A DNA stretch of 64,000 bases from Symsagittifera roscoffensis. Its lineage: Eukaryota > Xenacoelomorpha > Acoela > Convolutidae. Each line of letters starts with the position of its first letter. Within the stretch, counting starts at the first letter, position 1. Location: NCBI RefSeq assembly GCF_963678635.1, contig NC_087066.1, forward strand, positions 57,678,312 to 57,742,311, read 5' to 3'. Under the pieces are notes generated by a model. The model did not search any database and had not been told where the DNA came from. It saw only the letters and a program-made list of their open reading frames with translations. The translations under genes were made by a program, and so were the position numbers. Shown here piece by piece: positions 1-11,029 of this stretch.

Positions 1-689
1 GACGTCAAGAGCATGCTCTACAGCCGGTCTAACTCACCGTGCAATATCCACGCTTTGTGACACCCACGATACTATTTTTGACGAGAGTTACTCAAGTGTG
101 AGTAGCTCTCAAAAATAACCGAACTAAATAATAACGTTTTTGCGATAAAAAATAATACAAGGTCATGACAAAAAAGAAAATTAACAAAGATTTATATATG
201 TAAACAATACAATGTAGTATATAGATAATATTCAGCCCAAAAACGAGCAGCAAGAAACTTGACAACCCAATCACACTCTAACTACAGAACGACAAAGCCC
301 ACCTGACATGCTGCCTACAGTCACTATACTTAACGGCTTTAAAGTACGACTTGGCATCGCAGCAAAGGAAACCCATTTCAACAGAACAATGGCCATCTCG
401 ACGTTCAAGTATACGTACAGATCCGAGTCACCAGGCACTTCCACCAAAGTCTAACTACATGCCACACTCGAACGAGACTGAGAATAGCAATATCCCTATT
501 CTCTAAAATCAACCAGACTAACATTCATCACAACCAATCAGAAGTCATAATACGATCTCCCGAAACTATCGTAATAACATCTCTTCTTCCAAACCAGAAA
601 AATGAATATGCTCGCAACCTCTAAAGGAAAAAAAACACCCTCATCCATCCTTCACTACAATAGAACAAACTCTCTAAACCACGGATGGG
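1..689 (+). mobile_element. 3' internal region of an older, truncated LTR retroelement
   Basis: This stretch aligns collinearly with 26617-27333, the region just before the 3' LTR of the complete element. Shared landmarks are the GACGTC start, the 'tccacgctttgtga' block at 48-61, 'aaaataaccgaactaaa' near 112 and the 'cggatggg' immediately before the LTR. It is clearly diverged from the complete copy and has no long reading frame. The rest of this older element lies left of the window. Confidence 0.8.
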
Positions 690-1068
690 TGGAACCAGAT
701 CTAAACTAGTATTTATCATTGGTTATTATTCTGATATTTTATCTCTATAAAGTATTAAAGACTAACCAATCATACTCCATCAAACTAACAACCTATTTAT
801 TTGTAAGTGTTGAAACTACTTGTAGTTTCAACACCAGAACAGTTTGAATTAAACTTAGAATACAGTTGTTCTCATTCTGGAACTAATTCGCGTAAACCGG
901 TGTACACTAGATCTATTGAGACTAGGAGATATAAGAGTAAGATTAATATTGGTATTAGACTAAGAAGTTGCACGAATCAATCCGGCCGAAAACAAGATAG
1001 CGTGACGAGCAGACGGTGTACCTTATCTGAAATTACTCTATGAGTATAATAAACCAAACCATAACTCA
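690..1068 (+). repeat. Diverged 3' LTR of the older element
   Basis: Begins TGGAACC and ends ATAACTCA like the 411-bp LTRs at 8902 and 27334, but is 379 bp long with many substitutions and deletions. It retains TATAAAG at 746-752, which the younger LTRs have lost (TGTAAAG). The hairpin at 807-834 and the 95-bp block 951-1045 are far better conserved than the rest. Confidence 0.85.
807..834 (+). promoter_or_regulatory. LTR hairpin with CTTG loop (older copy)
   Basis: GTGTTGAAACTA, loop CTTG, TAGTTTCAACAC: a perfect 12-bp stem. It corresponds to 9017-9044 and 27449-27476, where two base pairs differ but pairing is kept on both sides. Function unknown; the paired change points to a role as folded RNA or cruciform. 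Confidence 0.7.
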
Positions 1069-2819
1069 GTAAAACTATCATTTCTTTGACGTTTTTTGTT
1101 CCTTCTATCAAAGAAAATGAAGAATATATACGCTTGGGATAATTTTCTTTTCCTTCAGACTAAATTAAGATAAAAATTTGTAACATGAGGGTCGAATTCT
1201 GAATCTATGTGTCCTCAAGCTGATGTGTTACGCACTATCCTAAATAAAAACTACTCGTTTCTTAAACTGCTCGTTTAATTTCATAAATTGCGACACAAAT
1301 TTCTTAATTTGCTCGTTTAGCTTTCTTAAAGATTTTATCTATGATGCTGAAAACGTACACCCGCGCACAAAATTCTTCCAAATTACAACCAGTCAAGATA
1401 GGTGGTCATTTTTTATTTCCCTATACGACTCATGTTCTAAATCTTAATATTGCCTGTAAAAAAACTGCCTGTAAAAATTCATTATAATATTTATTTGAAA
1501 CCTAATAAAAAGTTTGTTGTTTTTGAAATTTGTTATGCTGGTTTTTATTTTTATTATGCCTAACATTACGTTTTCAAAAAGCATTTTTTTTTTTTGCTAA
1601 TAAGTAATTTGATAAGTTCATAATTGAATGGGATATTTTGAATAAAAATTTTTGCCGTAATGAATGTTTAATTGTTAAAACGCAGAAAGAAAAGAAAAAA
1701 CCGAATATTAACTCGGTATTACTTTCTAAACCAATTGTTCACGAAACAAAGAAGGACATGTTCTTATTTTTATCTCCAGAATTACTAGAATTAACTAACT
1801 GCTCAGCCTTCATAACTATATCACAAAACGCATTTCGGAGTTGACTCTCGGAATCATTTCAAAGTCTTCTTCCTTTTGTTCCTATTCCACGTCACTGAAA
1901 CACTCCACGGTTGACCGTAAAAAGAGAAAAGTTATTGTAACAAAAAGCAAATAATTAACATTTCAGTTGTTTATAGACTATACCTTGTTTGAATAAATTT
2001 AGTTCAAAATTATTTGCTGTTCTCCAAAATAAAACATGATTACCCAAGGTAGCGATTTTCTTATCAGACTTTGTACGTCTGAATCGATCCGCATTTGGGC
2101 CGAAAGTTCATAGTCACGACCCGCAGTGACAAAAACTGATAAAATACAAATTTTATACAGGTTATATACATGTCTTACACACTATAAAATCGATTATTTT
2201 GGCACTAAAATCCATTTATTTTTGATGAAAAAAATATCGATTCTATCTGTATAGAATCAATTATCGTTCGTAAAATGGTTTAGATAAATCGATTGTATAC
2301 TTACGTCAATCTGTAGATTTTTCAGGATATAATCAATTTTTATCAATTTTTGTTACTGCGGGGACGCATGTTAAAGACTGCAAAAAGTCAACATACAGTC
2401 TGCAATGTCTGAACATAAGTCTGCAAAGTCTAAACATACTCTGCGCGAAGTCTTGATTTAATCAAACAAAAAGGGAAAAGGGAATTCAATGATCCCAATG
2501 ATGACTGAAATGCACCTGATTTGGTGCACTGTTACAGTCGGGTAGAAAAACATTCAAACTTCCCAACATAGCAAATTCTGGTCCTCACGGTTTGAATATA
2601 CCAAAGTTTGGTCCAAACTTTTTGAGCAGGCTGAAATTTGATTCTCACGTTCTGAACAGGTATTGGAAAACACAGTTTCAAATAAAAATTGGTTTTCATG
2701 AAATCAACTTACAAATAGAGCATTACAAGTTAGATAAAAAAACTCAAACGCTAAAAAAACACGACTTTCTGAAAACTGGTCCATAAAGTTCTTCAAACAA
2801 CTTTGGTCCATAAAGCATC
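1069..2819. other. AT-rich DNA without recognisable genes
   Basis: I see no coding region. There is an imperfect tandem repeat built on 'gtctgcaaagtctgaacat' at about 2376-2446 and long A or T runs (for example 1578-1594). The short open frames here look random. Confidence 0.5.
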
Positions 2820-3053
2820 AAAACTTTTTGGAAAATTTTGACAAAAAATCGCGTTTTATTGGCGCGCGCTCCCCCTCAAAGTTAGTATATATTGGCGCCA
2901 AAGGCGCCTTTAGAAAAACTTTAGGGTCAGTCGGGCAAAAGTGGATTTCTTGAAAAGTACCAAAGGGGGGACCCTTTGGGTCGGTAAGGGGTCAAATCCC
3001 TGAGGAAAAAAACGTCCAATCCCCCACCGCCCCCTCCCCTAAATCCACCCCTG
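2820..3053 (-). mobile_element. hAT-like MITE, 5'-truncated copy
   Basis: Shares 'ggcgcgcgctccccctcaaa', 'ggcgccaaaggcgcc' and the CCTAAATCCACCCCTG end with the complete copies at 6498, 55014 and 59435, in the opposite orientation. The other terminal inverted repeat is not recognisable. Non-autonomous, no coding capacity. Confidence 0.7.
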
Positions 3054-5340
3054 GTTTTTCTAAAAATTTCCTGCGATCAGCAAAAAACCTATGCTAAAAA
3101 ATGCACGATAATTTATTTAAACTTTCAATAATTTCAGAGAGTCTCATTTTTCCAGCTGCCTACAAGAACAAAAACAGTCGAAAAAAGCTATTTCATTCCG
3201 GTGAAACATTAAAAAAACGAGTAGAGAAAAATCAGCGGAAAACCGGCTACCCAGATACCCAGAAAAAAAAAATTCTTTTTCAGAGAAAATCTGTACACAT
3301 GAGTATGAATCCAAAACATATTGCGAAAAAAAATGAACTGTAAAATTCTCAATTCTGATGGGCTGAAAATTCCAACCAAAAAGGGCCAAGATAACATCCT
3401 TCCCGGTAAACAGCATTGTGATAAATTCATCAAGATGAATTGCTCATGCTATATTTATCAGTCCAAGAGCATTTGGCAGAACTCGATGAGAAACAGTCAA
3501 TAAAATAGGGGAAATTATAATCAATTAAGTTCAGCAATTTTAGCATCATCAACAGCTACACTTAGCCACATTAAGTGCTACTGTTAGGAAAAAATCATAT
3601 TACCGATTTGATGACAGTTGCTCATTGCGAGTGTAGAGGCAAATTTGACAACGCAAAAAGAAAAAAGTTATAATTTTTTTTGTAGAAAAAACCTCTCCAA
3701 AACATCCTTCTTCTCAACTGAGGTATTTATGCATCATTCCGATTTATGCTAAGATATCCAAATACTTTTAAGTTAAAAAGTGTGGTTTCTCAGAGATATT
3801 GCCAAGCGCCCGATTATATAAACATTATAATATAAATTATTATAATCATTATTATATAAACCTCGCTACAGTTTAAACTGGAATAGTTTCTCAGGTGGTG
3901 TGATTGTTCCGAATCTAAACAAAAAAAGATTTGAAATCATTTTTTGCTGTCGAAACAATTTCAATTTTCGACCATTTTAGAGTAAACGCGGCATTCGAAG
4001 GAAATTTAGCTTGATTTGCAGTTTTATTTTCTTTTTCATAACAATATTTTGATTCGGTTAGCTACAATCATCTCTACATCCAAAAATTGATTACAATCAT
4101 CAGCAAATAGAGGAAAAACTGGAGTGTTGCTTTTTCTTGCAATATCTATGGTCAGTGGTTGTGTGCCCCGCAGCAGTAGTTGAGTGCAAATTATTTTACC
4201 TAAGCTTTCCTGCAATTTTTTCTTGTTAAGAACCTAGCTTGAATTATTTAATATCACGATTCATGATCGCAGCAAATTGTTCAGTGCTGAGTACAAAATC
4301 CTGGCAAAGTTGCTGATTCTTTTTCCTCATGATTTGAAAGAAGCAATGAACTATTATGAATGTTCTAATTCTTCCAAAACAAGTTTTTGAGAAACAAACC
4401 AATAAATAATCCCTTTGCTTTTGGGGTAAAAACGGATCGCTGTTTCTCTTGAAACGTAACTTGAATAAGGCTTTTGAAAAAGATTTTTATATCTTATTAA
4501 GCAAAGGTCAGTTTGGTCTGTCCTTTTAAAAATTGCGATTCAAAATCTCTGCTTTAATTTAGAGTCATTTTTTGTTACAAGGCTCAAACATGCAATTAAA
4601 ATTTTGTTCTTACTTCAGATAATAAGTTTTTAATCATATGATTTGTCCATTCTTTTACCGCTGCAATTCAACAGATTAAAAGTATTATTTTATCATTGTT
4701 GTCAAGAATATATATGCTCGAGTGTTTTTTTTTATTCAGACTAATTCTCAAAAATTTTTCCATCGGGGGACGCTCATCACTAAACTTTCCTCTGGCTGAC
4801 AGATTTCTCTGAAATGCTAAATAATGCACTAAGTTGACTAAGAGAGTGATGTGATATTTTGATACTGAAAGCATTTTTTATGCGTGGCGAATTATCCCGC
4901 ACTACAAAATCGTTCCAATTTTATTTGAGGCAGGCTTATTGGTTTTTTAATTCCATACACGATTTTTAAAATTCAGCTTAAAATTCAAAGCTTGTCAAAA
5001 TTTCACTAACCAAAAAATATTTGAGGCCAGTTTACGGACAAGTCGGAACATTTGAAATTTGCCCTGATACGAGCAGTATTTTTTTGAATTTCTTAAACTG
5101 ATTTGCTAACAAACTACTTGGGTGCAAAAAAATTCAAAAAGAGTGATAGCAGATCTAGCATACACTTTTAGATCAGCTTACAGACGGCGGTTTGGTGTAC
5201 AACTATGATAGTGGTCCCTTGAAAATAACCAAGTACTTTGAGAAAAGGACACCCAGAGCTCTCAAAACTTTTTAAAATTTTTGAGTTCGTCATTCAGAAA
5301 GCTTTCAAAGTACATTTTCTAACAAATTTCTTTGTTTTGT
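3054..5340. other. AT-rich DNA without recognisable genes
   Basis: No coding region recognised. An (AT)-rich palindromic tract lies at about 3800-3862. Opposing short frames around 3100-3500 overlap one another on both strands and show no domain, so I do not call them. Confidence 0.4.
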
Positions 5341-5825
5341 ATAACCTTCTCACTCGCCATATTAAAGTGGTAAACTCAAAAAACCGCCGAAATTGAGTTT
5401 TGATGACAAATAAGTTAACCCAGTTGCGGTTGTTAAAGAGTAAAAAAATAAAACGAGTAACTTTCTTGATATAAACAATATAGTTATTACACTATCTTTT
5501 CAGAAAAAGTTCTGACGCAAAATTTTTTGCTAGAATTTGAAATGAATAATTTCTACACAAATTAGTTTTCAAAAATTTTAATATGGGAAGTACAAGCGGG
5601 ACCTATAAATTACAGCACTTTTTTCAAGGGACCAATCCATGATGATAATAACCGGTTTGACAAAAAAACCTCAAATGCAAGTCATTTGCTTATATTTAAG
5701 TTGATATTTTAGTTTTCGAGGTTTAGCGTGATTTTGAGCTTGATTAAAGCTTAATTTTTGCGAGTTTTTCCTTAAACGCGCTGCTTGCATAAATTGTAAG
5801 ACCTTTTAAGCTTGTATAGAGCTTG
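5341..5825 (+). repeat. Diverged direct repeat, copy 1
   Basis: Aligns with 8086-8570 in the same orientation: 'ttgcggttgttaaa', 'gatataaacaatata', 'gaatttgaaatgaataattt', 'aagtgcaagcgggac' (here 'aagtacaagcgggac') and 'tgcataaattgtaagac' occur in the same order and spacing. Both are non-coding. Type of repeat not known. Confidence 0.75.
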
Positions 5826-6497
5826 TTCCGAACTCAAATTTTGATAAATAAATTAATTAAAAATGTAAAGACTACTATAACTACCCGTGTGGAAGTCACA
5901 GATTTAATTAGTACTGTTGCAGTATTTAAACAGCCTTTTTTCAAAAAGCAGAAGCCTAGCTTAGATCAAACATAGACAACACAGAGACTTCCATGTTTAT
6001 AGATATTAAACTGAATAAATTTTGAAAAGCTTAAAAATGCTTGTGTTTCAGTTGTTTTTGTAAATAATAGTGTTTCAGTTGTACTGTAATTAATTAGAAA
6101 AAATGCTATTTTATCAAATAGCTAATTAAAGAAAATAATTTTTGATTGTTCAGTCGAAAAGTATACGACGAGTTTATTATATAGCTCATAGTATGGTGGT
6201 TAGGGTCCATTTTAATATAACGCTCATTATAGAAAAGGGAGGCATTTCTGAAGTTTTAAATAAATGATCAAAATTAGCGATTTGTCGACTAATCAGGATG
6301 CATGAAAAAACCTCAAAAATTAGAAACCTCTAAAAGCAGTAGTTGTTACTTTTGTCAAATAAACAAAATTTCTGAGGGAAAACAACTATTTGGTTTTTTC
6401 ATCTGAAGGAGGGATTTTAGTAGGTATTATAAGGGAATTTTCAAAATAAAATTCAGAAATAAAAGTACTATAATCAAACAAAAAATTATCTAAGGCT

Positions 6498-6856
6498 CAG
6501 GGGCGGATTTAGGGGGGAGGCGGACGCCCCCCCCCCCCTCCCCCCATCAGGGATTCGACCCCCTGCCGACCAAAAGGGTCCCCCCTTTGGTACTTTTTAA
6601 GAAATCCATTTTTTGCCGACCGACCCTAAAATTTTTCTAAAGGCGCCTTTGGCGCCAATATATACTAACTTTGAGGGGGAGCGCGCGGCGCAGAAAATTT
6701 GCCTGCGGCGCAGAAAATTTGGCAAAAAAAGGGACCTTTTAGTGCTTTAGAACAGCTCGGAAAATCAATTTGGTCGACCTAAAAAAAAGGTCGTCAAAAT
6801 GTTCGAAAATTTTTTGAAATTCGCCCCCCCTCGAAAAAATCCTAGATCCGCCCCTG
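6498..6856 (+). mobile_element. hAT-like MITE
   Basis: Terminal inverted repeats CAGGGGCGGATTTAGG and CCTAGATCCGCCCCTG flank 359 bp with G-run and C-run subterminal tracts. The flanking octamers CTAAGGCT and CTGAGGCT match at seven of eight positions, as expected for the 8-bp target duplication of hAT transposons. No transposase is encoded, so it would depend on an autonomous element elsewhere. Confidence 0.8.
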
Positions 6857-7204
6857 CTGAGGCTACTGTTTTCTAATTGTAGAAGGCTTTGAAGCTCTTG
6901 AAATTATTAAGCAAACGTGATCTGTATGCGGAACTCAGTGACCAATGTAAGAACTATTTAATGGTGTTTACAATTTTCAAGTTAAAATACCATCTCAATC
7001 TTTGAAAAATGCTGACTGCTCAACATTTACATTTGAGAAAAAAACGAGTTATTTACAAGCTTTTATTGATACCACTATTTAAATTTAGTTTTTGCAAAAC
7101 AAAAAAACTTTTCAAATATATATATTCAGCTAAGACAGGGTTTTCTAGTTTTACCCGGAGATAAAAACTGCATCAACCTTGGTTTTTAAACGATAAAGGG
7201 TAAT

Positions 7205-7592
7205 CAGGGGCGGACCTAGGATTTTCTCGAGGGGGGACCTAGAATTTTCGGAAATTTTGACTATTTTTTTTGGGTCGAACAAATTGGTTTTCTGAACTCT
7301 CCCAAAGTACTAAAAAGACCCTGTTGTGGCCAAATTTTTTTTAGCAGGCTAGAAAAGGCTTTTTTTCTGGAAAATTTGAACCAAAAAATTGCGTTTTTGC
7401 ACAAAGTTTGCACCCCCCTCAAAATTAGTATATAATTGCGCCCAAGATGCCTTTAGTAAAAATTCAGGGTCCGTCGCAAAATTTAGATATCTCAAAAAAC
7501 TACAAAGGGGTGACCCTTTGGGTCGGCAGGGCGGGCGTGTAATCCCTCGATGGAAGGGAGAGTCCGCCCCCCCCTTTAGTCATCCGCTCTTG
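7205..7592 (-). mobile_element. hAT-like MITE, degenerate
   Basis: Starts CAGGGGCGGACCTAGGATTTTCTCGAGG, which is the right-hand end of the 6498 and 55014 copies in reverse orientation, and continues collinearly to 'gagtccgccccccccttt'. The far terminus is degenerate (CATCCGCTCTTG) and I see no convincing target duplication, so this is an older insertion. Confidence 0.7.
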
Positions 7593-8085
7593 ATTGTAAC
7601 CATATAGTTCTATCAAATATTTTTTTCTGGATTGGCATATTATTTTACTTGTTGAAATTTAACATGCGGACACGTCTTGATTGTGATCAGAGGGTTTTTT
7701 TATTTATTTTTATTTATAATCTTCAAATTAAGCTTGGCCTAGAGCAAATTAGGTTTGAAAAACTAACCACAAAGTAAAAAATTTAACGAGACTCCAAACA
7801 AAATAAGGGTTAAAAAGAAACCTTTGAAATTTTACAAAGCAGCAAACGCAATTTAAACAATTCTTGTTCTAAAAAAAACAAGAACAAAGTGTTTGACCTT
7901 CAATATCTGATAATGAACAATGAAAGTATAAAGACCTTGAATTTTGTGAGTGAATTTAATTATTCAGAAAACTAGCCTGCAGATGTTGTTCTGATTTTGT
8001 CGAGCTGTTTTTACTGGGCGGCAAAAAGTTATTGTCATCATTCCTTTTGTTTGAATCTCCCTGCATATGCGGCTACCTTGATTTT
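7593..8085. other. AT-rich DNA without recognisable genes
   Basis: No coding frame or repeat structure that I can support. Confidence 0.4.
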
Positions 8086-8570
8086 TATAACCTTCCCACT
8101 CACCGTTTTAAGCTGATAAAAATAAAAAAACCACTGAAATTGATTTTTGTTGACAAATAAATTGATCAAATTGCGGTTGTTAAAAAGTAAAGTAAAATGA
8201 AACGAGGAGTTTTCTTGATCTTGATATAAACAATATAATTATTACAGTATTTATTCTGAAAAATTACTGGCTCAACGTTTGTCGCGAGAATTTGAAATGA
8301 ATAATTTATACACAATTTAGTTTCCAAAATTTTTACATATGAAGTGCAAGCGGGACTTATTTATTATAGCTGCTTTTTCAATCACTCTATCATAATATTA
8401 CCTGGTTGAGTAAAAAGAACCTCAAATGCGTTTCAGTTGCTAATTTTTAAGTTGATGCTTCAATTTTTTAAGCTTTAGCTTGATTTTCAACTTGAGTAAA
8501 GCTTGAGTTTATTAATTAGAAGCGTTGCTTGCATAAATTGTAAGACGTTTCGAGCTTCGTATATAAGTTA
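8086..8570 (+). repeat. Diverged direct repeat, copy 2
   Basis: Second copy of the repeat at 5341-5825, same orientation, about 2.75 kb downstream. Differences are scattered substitutions and short indels, suggesting an old dispersed element and not a recent tandem duplication. Confidence 0.75.
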
Positions 8571-8897
8571 TCAACAAATAACTATCTTTGTTTTTTCACT
8601 GAACAATTGAAGTATCTATAAGCACCGAGATCGTTTTTGGCCAGTTTCGTATTTCAAAAGTTTTTTGCGGAGCAAATTTTTTTGCCAGTAAATAAGATCT
8701 TTATATGGTTGAAGGGGAGCTCGGAATATCAGAATAATCAACTTACACGAACACGCAAAAGTGTTTTCTAACTTGAAAATAAGCCCCCCCTTACAAAAAG
8801 TCCTGCGCACGCTTTTGATTAGGTTAAGCTTGATATTAGCTAGAGAAGTCTCAAATCGCAGAGCCCAATTTGTTGTCTTTTAGCTTGGGTGTTGAGC

Positions 8898-8901
8898 AAA
8901 A
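8898..8901. repeat. Target-site duplication (left AAAA)
   Basis: AAAA directly before the 5' LTR; the same four bases follow the 3' LTR at 27745-27748. Low complexity means chance agreement is possible, but length and position fit Ty3/gypsy integration. Confidence 0.6.
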
Positions 8902-9312
8902 TGGAACCTGATCTAAACTACATTTTATGATTGGATAAATTAGATATTTTACCACTGTAAAGTATTTAATATTAACCAATCATGATCCATCTAACTAACA
9001 ACCCACTTATTTGTAAGTGCTGAAATTACTTGTAATTTCAGCACCAGAGAGATTTGAATTTAACTTAGAAATTAGTTGCCTCTCCAAGAGAACTTCAGCA
9101 GCCGCAATAAACCAGTATACCCTAGATCTATTGAGCCTAGCAGAGACTAGTTAAACAACCTGAGACTAGAATAGTATAAGAGTAAGATTAGGATCGGTAT
9201 TAGACTAAGAAGTTGCACGAATCTATCCGGCCGAAAATAAGATAGCGTGACGAGCAGACGGTGTACCCTATCCGAAATTACTCTATGAGTTAAGACCATC
9301 GGTTATAACTCA
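8902..9312 (+). repeat. 5' LTR
   Basis: 411 bp, TGGAACC...ATAACTCA, identical to 27334-27744 except for one A/G difference. AATAAA at 9106-9111 is a candidate polyadenylation signal. The 95-bp block 9196-9290 is about 96% identical to the old LTR although the flanking LTR sequence is much more diverged. The TATA-like position reads TGTAAAG here. Confidence 0.95.
9017..9044 (+). promoter_or_regulatory. LTR hairpin with CTTG loop
   Basis: GTGCTGAAATTA, loop CTTG, TAATTTCAGCAC: perfect 12-bp stem. Compared with 807-834 one C-G pair became T-A and one T-A pair became C-G, both arms changing together. Unknown function; possibilities are packaging, RNA stability, 3'-end formation or a protein-binding site. 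Confidence 0.75.
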
Positions 9313-9314
9313 TC

Positions 9315-9337
9315 TGGTGCGACCATAAGTCTCGAAC
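9315..9337 (+). promoter_or_regulatory. Primer-binding site
   Basis: TGGTGCGACC... starts two bases after the LTR. Its complement ends in GCACCA and contains GTTCGAG about 17 bases from the CCA end, as in the T-arm of a tRNA, so the match probably covers the acceptor 3' strand and T-arm. I do not assign the tRNA species. Confidence 0.7.
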
Positions 9338-9399
9338 AAGACCTTAATAGCTTAGAATTAACCAAAAATAGATTAGAATTTAGACAAAACATTTTTAAA

Positions 9400-9633
9400 A
9401 TGTTACACGACGATAATTTAATCGAAATGTCTCTACGACTCAATAGATCAAAGCCAATATTCCAAACGATAAGAGAACTACCCGGAATTGGAAGAAGACC
9501 TCGAACCAGAGACGACATACGACAAAGTAGAAACTTACCAAATAGTTATATGATAGTACGGCAAAAGCCAACACAAACTTTTATATTTAGAATCTTATTA
9601 GCAATGAATTTAGATTTTCATTTGCAAACTTAA
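9400..9633 (+). CDS. Possible short leader ORF (77 codons)
   Basis: An ATG-started frame in the element leader, ending TAA at 9631-9633. The same frame stays open upstream to 9289, running back through the primer-binding site into the LTR, so coding could begin before the ATG. The product would be charged and basic with no domain I recognise. Base use is less A-rich than the main ORFs. It could be a decayed gene start, a regulatory upstream ORF or chance; there is an overlapping antisense frame at 9303-9518. Confidence 0.3.
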   Translation: MLHDDNLIEMSLRLNRSKPIFQTIRELPGIGRRPRTRDDIRQSRNLPNSYMIVRQKPTQTFIFRILLAMNLDFHLQT

Positions 9634-9957
9634 ATCTTGAAGTCAATCTTCATGATCATTTCAGGCGCTAAACAAAATATTAATATACAATAACGATTGA
9701 TAAAAAGATCTCAAATCGTTTTCCTAAAATTCTGCAGTATTCTATAAAACATGTTTGGAAAATATTTATTGAAAATCAAAATAAAAATTAGTAGCATGAC
9801 AATAAACTGTTAGTAATCATAAAATCATCAGTTGTCCCAGCTTCATCACCTAAAACATAACAGCAATCATAAGCTCACTAATATCATTAAAACACTAAAT
9901 CTTTTCTTAAATAAATTTAAACCATTTTAAACTTAAATTCACTTAATCTTAAAATCA

Positions 9958-10044
9958 GATCATCAAGGCTTATCCTTGGATCTTAATTAATTTTCTATTT
10001 AATTAAATTTACAAAACTTGATCATCAAGGCCTATCCTTGGATC
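9958..10044 (+). repeat. Duplicated leader stem-loop motif
   Basis: GATCATCAAGGC(T/C)TATCCTTGGATC occurs at 9958-9982 and 10020-10044 with one mismatch. Each copy can pair ATCAAGG with CCTTGGAT. Placed between primer-binding site and first ORF, where packaging or dimerisation signals are found in other LTR elements; function is inference. Confidence 0.55.
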
Positions 10045-10258
10045 AAAAAGAACAATTTTGTTCTCCCCCACCCACTTAGCTAGTGTCTAACGACCTCAAA
10101 CGTCAATTCACTATCCAACCCTTTCAAAAAACCCAAGACTAATAGAAATTTTTGAACAAAACGAATCATTCAAATTAGGATAAACAGTGAAGAACTTCGG
10201 TTATTCATCCTTCACTTGAACCCTCCTCTTACCAGACCCAGGATAAATCGTAGACTTA

Positions 10259-10380
10259 GTAAGTTTAAAATAGTATCCAACGAACTACTCGCGTTCTAAT
10301 TATACCTGAACCTTGTGGATCGATTTACTATTCTCCAACCCTTGAACACAATCACTACCCCTAAGTAAGATTAAGTAAGT
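10259..10380 (+). promoter_or_regulatory. Candidate splice donors in leader
   Basis: GTAAGT at 10259-10264, GTAAGA at 10365 and GTAAGT at 10375-10380 lie upstream of the first main ORF. Retroelements with an envelope usually make its mRNA by splicing from a leader donor; these are the obvious candidates. Not demonstrated. Confidence 0.35.
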
Positions 10381-10561
10381 TAACACCTTAGCTTATACTA
10401 GCCACGAGAAAGTACAAAATCATTCTTCGGAATCGATATACTTTTCTCTCCAACCCTGAACAAATAGACCCAGGTTAAGCTAACCAAAAAATCGTAAGGA
10501 CTAACAATTTAAGAAAATAGAAATCATCTAACAACGTTTTGCATCCGTCATCCTAAACCTT

Positions 10562-11029
10562 ATGTCATTTAAAAATCTAGGAAACAAACAAACAATCGTT
10601 TTGCACAACTGTGAAATAGATAACAAAAAATACGACCTCGTAATCACACCTCACACACAAACAGTTGGATATATCAGAACAAAACGACAAACACTAAAAA
10701 GGAAAATAATAACTAAACAAAGACAAATAACACGAAAAAGATTTTCCAAAAATAGAAACGCATTCTCAGAATCAGAAGTCAGCAATTTAGACGAACTTTA
10801 TAAATTAAAAGAATCCATTGATAAAAATTGCCCTATTCACAATCAATTATATTTTTCCGACTCAGAAACAACTTCAAATTCATCAAAAAGAGGAAAAAGA
10901 AGAATAAAAAAGCAATATAAACACAAACCAGTACACTTGTATAATTGGAATCAACCAATTAGACACATCGATAATTACTTATTAGCAGTCATTAAACAAA
11001 AAAATGAGCCAAACACACACTCCAAGTGA
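10562..11029 (+). CDS. Unrecognised basic ORF1 of the giant element (155 aa)
   Basis: Starts at ATG and ends TGA. The protein is rich in Lys and Arg, with a strongly basic stretch at about residues 38-66 and another near 110-122, and an acidic/serine patch between them. No domain recognised and no signal peptide or membrane segment. Its last 26 bases overlap the start of the next ORF (ATG at 11004). Ty3/gypsy elements normally have nothing before gag, so this is an added gene; the basic clusters could serve nucleic-acid binding or nuclear import, which is inference only. Confidence 0.65.
   Translation: MSFKNLGNKQTIVLHNCEIDNKKYDLVITPHTQTVGYIRTKRQTLKRKIITKQRQITRKRFSKNRNAFSESEVSNLDELYKLKESIDKNCPIHNQLYFSDSETTSNSSKRGKRRIKKQYKHKPVHLYNWNQPIRHIDNYLLAVIKQKNEPNTHSK

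Larger units (their letters stand above)
9634..10561 (+). other. Element leader (5' untranslated region)
   Basis: No convincing ORF. It holds a 25-bp repeat present twice, three GTAAG donor-like sites and a recurring 'ctccaaccctt' motif (about 10113, 10333 and 10445). A-rich composition typical of the element starts here. Confidence 0.6.

Noticed and set aside
9303-9518. Minus-strand 71-codon frame in the leader
   Set aside because: Antisense to the leader frame, no motif, no reason to prefer it.
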